This document shows, piece after piece, positions 29,528-32,212 of a stretch of 32,212 nucleotides of DNA (the first letter of the stretch is position 1; each line of letters opens with the position of its first letter). Under the pieces are notes generated by a model. It searched no databases. It was given only the letters and a program-made list of their open reading frames with translations, and was not told the origin of the DNA. The position numbers and the translations under genes were made by a program. Source of the DNA: Candidatus Nanopelagicales bacterium (lineage in GTDB: Bacteria > Actinomycetota > Actinomycetes > S36-B12); contig JALRGY010000010.1 in NCBI GenBank assembly GCA_023253325.1, positions 1-32,212 of the forward strand, in the 5' to 3' direction.

Positions 29528-32212
29528 GTAACATCGACAACGCTGAGAGTCAAAACCTGTCAGGTTCAGATGTTCTCCGCCCCGGGCACGGTACTGCCAT
29601 TGAAGTTGTTTCCGGTGAAATCTTGCTCTTCGCAGAAACCTCAAGTGGTCGCCGGCTTCCCCTCGCGTCCATGGGTCCTGGCGAGATTCTTGCCGGGACT
29701 AACAAATCTGACGGGGAGGTATCACTACTTGTCATAGGTCAACAAGATGCTGTGGTTCGAGTGACAACGGTGGAGGCCTTGCTCGAAGAGGATGTGCACG
29801 CCTTTGATCCGTGGATCTACACAATTGGGTCCGCGGCCGTGAATGGTCGTTGGGCAAATAAGGTCGTCGCACCAAAAGCAGAGGAACCACTTCGACTAGC
29901 ACCGGGTGAGTCTGTCGTTACAACAGTTAACGCGGTTCCCCTCTCAGATCACTCAATTCTCGGGTGGCTCAAAGTCACCACGGGGACCACTAACTATTGC
30001 GGTTTAACGGGAGTAGATATCACCGGTAGCGACCCAGTCGTCCCAATGACGCGTGGCGTCTGGTTGACAAGCGGCCTGCGCTGCACGATTAATCAGGCTT
30101 CCGCACCTCAAACCACCGATGAATGGGTTCGAGTCTTGGACTTCATGGGACGTAGTGTTCTGGATTCCATCAACGCATTGGATGAAATAAGTGAGAATGC
30201 ACGTATTGTGAGATTACGGTTAGCTGAAGAGGGCTTTGTTAACCAAACTATGCAAGGGATAGATCTACTTACCGGTGCCGTCACGGGTGCAATCGCGGTC
30301 CCGCACAATGATTATGACGGCCAGTCATCTGCTGTCACTGCTGCATCCATCACGGTCACTCATGCAGGGTTCATTCTCAGTGAAGAAAACCGGGAACGTG
30401 CAGATGCACAAATTGCTTCTGGCCGTCAAGTTTTTGCAGCCGTTGCACAAGCCTGCGGAGCACGAGTACGAGCAATTGACCTTGGAGATACCTGGTGGCA
30501 ACAAGAAGGGCCTCCACTTGTTGCCCAAACGCGCGACGACTCGTACGTATCCCTGTTGTGGTCTGGCCATTCGTGGACACTCACTGATCCAGCAGAACTC
30601 CTCGTTCCCCGGGAAGTCGATGAGGAATCGCGAGCGAGACTGAGCGGAAGAGCATGGGAATTCCTGCCTGATCTTGGTCCCAAGCCCACAAATATCCGTT
30701 CACTCATTCAACTTGCATTTACTCGATCACGTCGAGATCTCACCGTCATTGGGGTTCTCACAGCAGGGATCGCAGTGCTGGCCTTTTTCACCCCTTATGT
30801 TTTTGGCCAACTGGCTGGATCCTTTGCGACTACCGATAGCACTGATACCCGCGGAGTGATCACCGCACTCACGGCTCTATTCCTGCTACTGCTCGTGACG
30901 ACCGCCTGGCAATATGTGCGCAGCGTTGCGCTCCTGCGAATTCGAGTCCGAGGCAGTGCACTCACAAGCGGTGCCGTCTGGGATCGAATCATGCGTATGC
31001 GCTCCACCTGGCACGACAAGTTTTCCCTTGGCGAGCGCATGACACAGTCAACGGCCGTAACCCTTTCTGCCTCAGCCGTGCCCGATGCCGCAATTGTGGG
31101 GCTCCTTGACACTGCAGTGGTTCTCGGTGGATTGGCCGCTATCGCGACAACCAACGGCGCTCTCTTAACTGCCGTCACCATATTTCTTGTCATTCAATTC
31201 GCCGTGAACTTTTGGCTCACCCGTGTTGGTGCGCGCCTGACAGCGAAACGTGTTGCCGCACTGTCGCACACGCAGGGAAGACTCGTTGAAACATTGCGTG
31301 CTGTCAACCGAATCAAGGTGTCGGGAGCACAAGGTCGAGCGTTCCGGCGGTGGTCCATCTTGCAGGCGGACCTCACCCGCGCTGACCTAGCCTTGCGTCG
31401 AATCACCATTATTCAAACGTTGGTGATAGGCGCGTGGCCAGTTATCGGACTTATTCTCATCGTTTTCATTTCAGGCATATCTGGTGCAACGTTCGGAGAC
31501 TTTGTCACAGCCCAGACCGCCCTCGGCATTGCAACGACCACCCTGGCGACAACGGCATTCTCGGCCAGCCAGTTGGCTAATGGCCGCGCAATTCTCTCGG
31601 CGGTCAAGCCAGTTCTAGAGGCCGTCCCTGAAGGAACGCAAGATGGCGCAGACCCCGGACGAATCCAGGGTGGTGTTTCGTTTTCTGAGATCGTGTTCCG
31701 CTACTCACCGGAGACTGCACCGGTATTGAACGGCGTTTCTTTTACCGTTCAACCTGGTGAGCATGTCGCCGTTGTTGGACCATCAGGGTGCGGGAAGACC
31801 ACGCTAATGCGTATCTTGCTGGGACTGGAGGACCCCGAGTCAGGAGTAATTGCAGTTGATGGCCAAGACCTTTCAGTTCTCGACCGCCCGAGTTTCCGAC
31901 GTCAAGTGGGAAGTGTGTTGCAATCATCAACACTGCTTCCGGGTTCGATCCGCGACAACGTGGACATGGGAAGAGGCCTGACAATGTCAGAGATTTGGCA
32001 AGCTTTGGAGTGGGCTTGTGTCGCTGATGACGTACGCGAAATGGGAATGGGCTTGGAAACTCCTGTTGTTGACGGTGGTGGCACTGTTTCGGGTGGGCAA
32101 CGTCAAAGAATTTTGCTTGCTCGTGCTTTGGCTTGCAACCCTCGCATGCTCGTGCTCGATGAAGCAACGAGTGCATTGGACAATGTCACACAGGGGTCAA
32201 TTGTTGACTACT
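29524..32212 (+). CDS. NHLM-type ABC transporter ATP-binding/permease protein (3' end outside window)
   Basis: 896 codons are present and the frame runs off the window. The first roughly 390 residues are an N-terminal extension with a cyclic-nucleotide-binding/cupin-like beta segment (EVVSGEILLFAE ... LASMGPGEILAG) and a second beta-rich part ending in SLLWSGHSWTLTDPAELLVPREVD. A six-helix ABC membrane domain follows (from about DLTVIGVLTAGIAVLAFFTPYVFG), then an ABC ATPase with Walker A VGPSGCGKTT, signature VSGGQRQR and Walker B MLVLDEATSALD; the H-loop lies beyond the edge. Unlike its neighbour it has no C39 peptidase. It matches the third component of NHLM bacteriocin systems and starts in an ATGA overlap with the peptidase-transporter gene. 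Confidence 0.9.
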   Translation, partial: MSNIDNAESQNLSGSDVLRPGHGTAIEVVSGEILLFAETSSGRRLPLASMGPGEILAGTNKSDGEVSLLVIGQQDAVVRVTTVEALLEEDVHAFDPWIYTIGSAAVNGRWANKVVAPKAEEPLRLAPGESVVTTVNAVPLSDHSILGWLKVTTGTTNYCGLTGVDITGSDPVVPMTRGVWLTSGLRCTINQASAPQTTDEWVRVLDFMGRSVLDSINALDEISENARIVRLRLAEEGFVNQTMQGIDLLTGAVTGAIAVPHNDYDGQSSAVTAASITVTHAGFILSEENRERADAQIASGRQVFAAVAQACGARVRAIDLGDTWWQQEGPPLVAQTRDDSYVSLLWSGHSWTLTDPAELLVPREVDEESRARLSGRAWEFLPDLGPKPTNIRSLIQLAFTRSRRDLTVIGVLTAGIAVLAFFTPYVFGQLAGSFATTDSTDTRGVITALTALFLLLLVTTAWQYVRSVALLRIRVRGSALTSGAVWDRIMRMRSTWHDKFSLGERMTQSTAVTLSASAVPDAAIVGLLDTAVVLGGLAAIATTNGALLTAVTIFLVIQFAVNFWLTRVGARLTAKRVAALSHTQGRLVETLRAVNRIKVSGAQGRAFRRWSILQADLTRADLALRRITIIQTLVIGAWPVIGLILIVFISGISGATFGDFVTAQTALGIATTTLATTAFSASQLANGRAILSAVKPVLEAVPEGTQDGADPGRIQGGVSFSEIVFRYSPETAPVLNGVSFTVQPGEHVAVVGPSGCGKTTLMRILLGLEDPESGVIAVDGQDLSVLDRPSFRRQVGSVLQSSTLLPGSIRDNVDMGRGLTMSEIWQALEWACVADDVREMGMGLETPVVDGGGTVSGGQRQRILLARALACNPRMLVLDEATSALDNVTQGSIVDY

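Noticed and set aside
30275-30643. 122-codon plus-strand ORF inside the third export gene, considered as a precursor peptide
   Set aside because: It lies wholly within the coding sequence of the ABC protein in another frame, with no leader motif or ribosome binding site.

Overview
The window reads as chromosome of an actinomycete-like bacterium (Actinomycetota). GC looks to be in the low-to-mid 50s by eye. Evidence for the group: an actinobacterial-type xylose isomerase, a DUF2236/MpaB oxygenase, PDZ trypsin-like protease and Zincin_1 families, many GTG/TTG starts, lipoproteins with Ser/Asp-rich linkers, and many genes whose start codon lies exactly 6 nt after a -10-like hexamer (leaderless transcripts). 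A small-genome aquatic or soil lineage is plausible, but the sequence alone does not fix the taxon.

Layout. 1-2.9 kb: a hydrolase/ABC-ATPase fusion protein with its ABC-2 permease. 2.9-6.6 kb: a [3Fe-4S] ferredoxin, a VOC dioxygenase-like protein, tRNA-Lys, a small membrane protein, an SDR and a Gfo/Idh/MocA oxidoreductase. 6.6-13.2 kb (minus strand): a six-gene pentose operon, xylA-xylF-xylG-xylH-ROK regulator-aldose epimerase, with hairpins at three gene junctions and a candidate operator in front of xylA. 13.2-16.1 kb: an ATP-grasp enzyme, a small lipoprotein, and divergent rpiB and rbsK. rpiB is preceded by an unusual array of repeated ribosome-binding-site/start units. 16.2-22.7 kb: a secreted heparinase II/III-like protein, a DUF2236 protein, an HtrA-like protease, a Sua5/TsaC-type tRNA-modification enzyme, an HSD10-like SDR and a small zincin.

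22.9-25.7 kb looks like a remodelled tRNA-linked accessory region. It has a tRNA-Glu/Asp/Phe cluster, a secreted protein, a decayed second copy of the tRNA-Phe 3' half, a 52-bp duplication that gives a 52-aa peptide and a tyrosinase the same N-terminus, a GC-rich tyrosinase gene, and directly after its stop codon the C-terminal stub of a VOC gene. This is best read as insertion next to tRNA-Phe with truncation of a resident gene.

26.5-32.2 kb is the most interesting part: three translationally coupled genes matching the three-component export machine of NHLM-type (nitrile-hydratase/Nif11-leader) RiPP or bacteriocin systems. They are an HlyD-like adaptor, a C39 peptidase-ABC transporter with intact Cys/His/Asp, and a second ABC transporter with a long N-terminal extension that is cut by the window end. 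No leader-peptide precursor or maturation enzyme is visible inside the window, so the cargo is unknown and must lie downstream or elsewhere.
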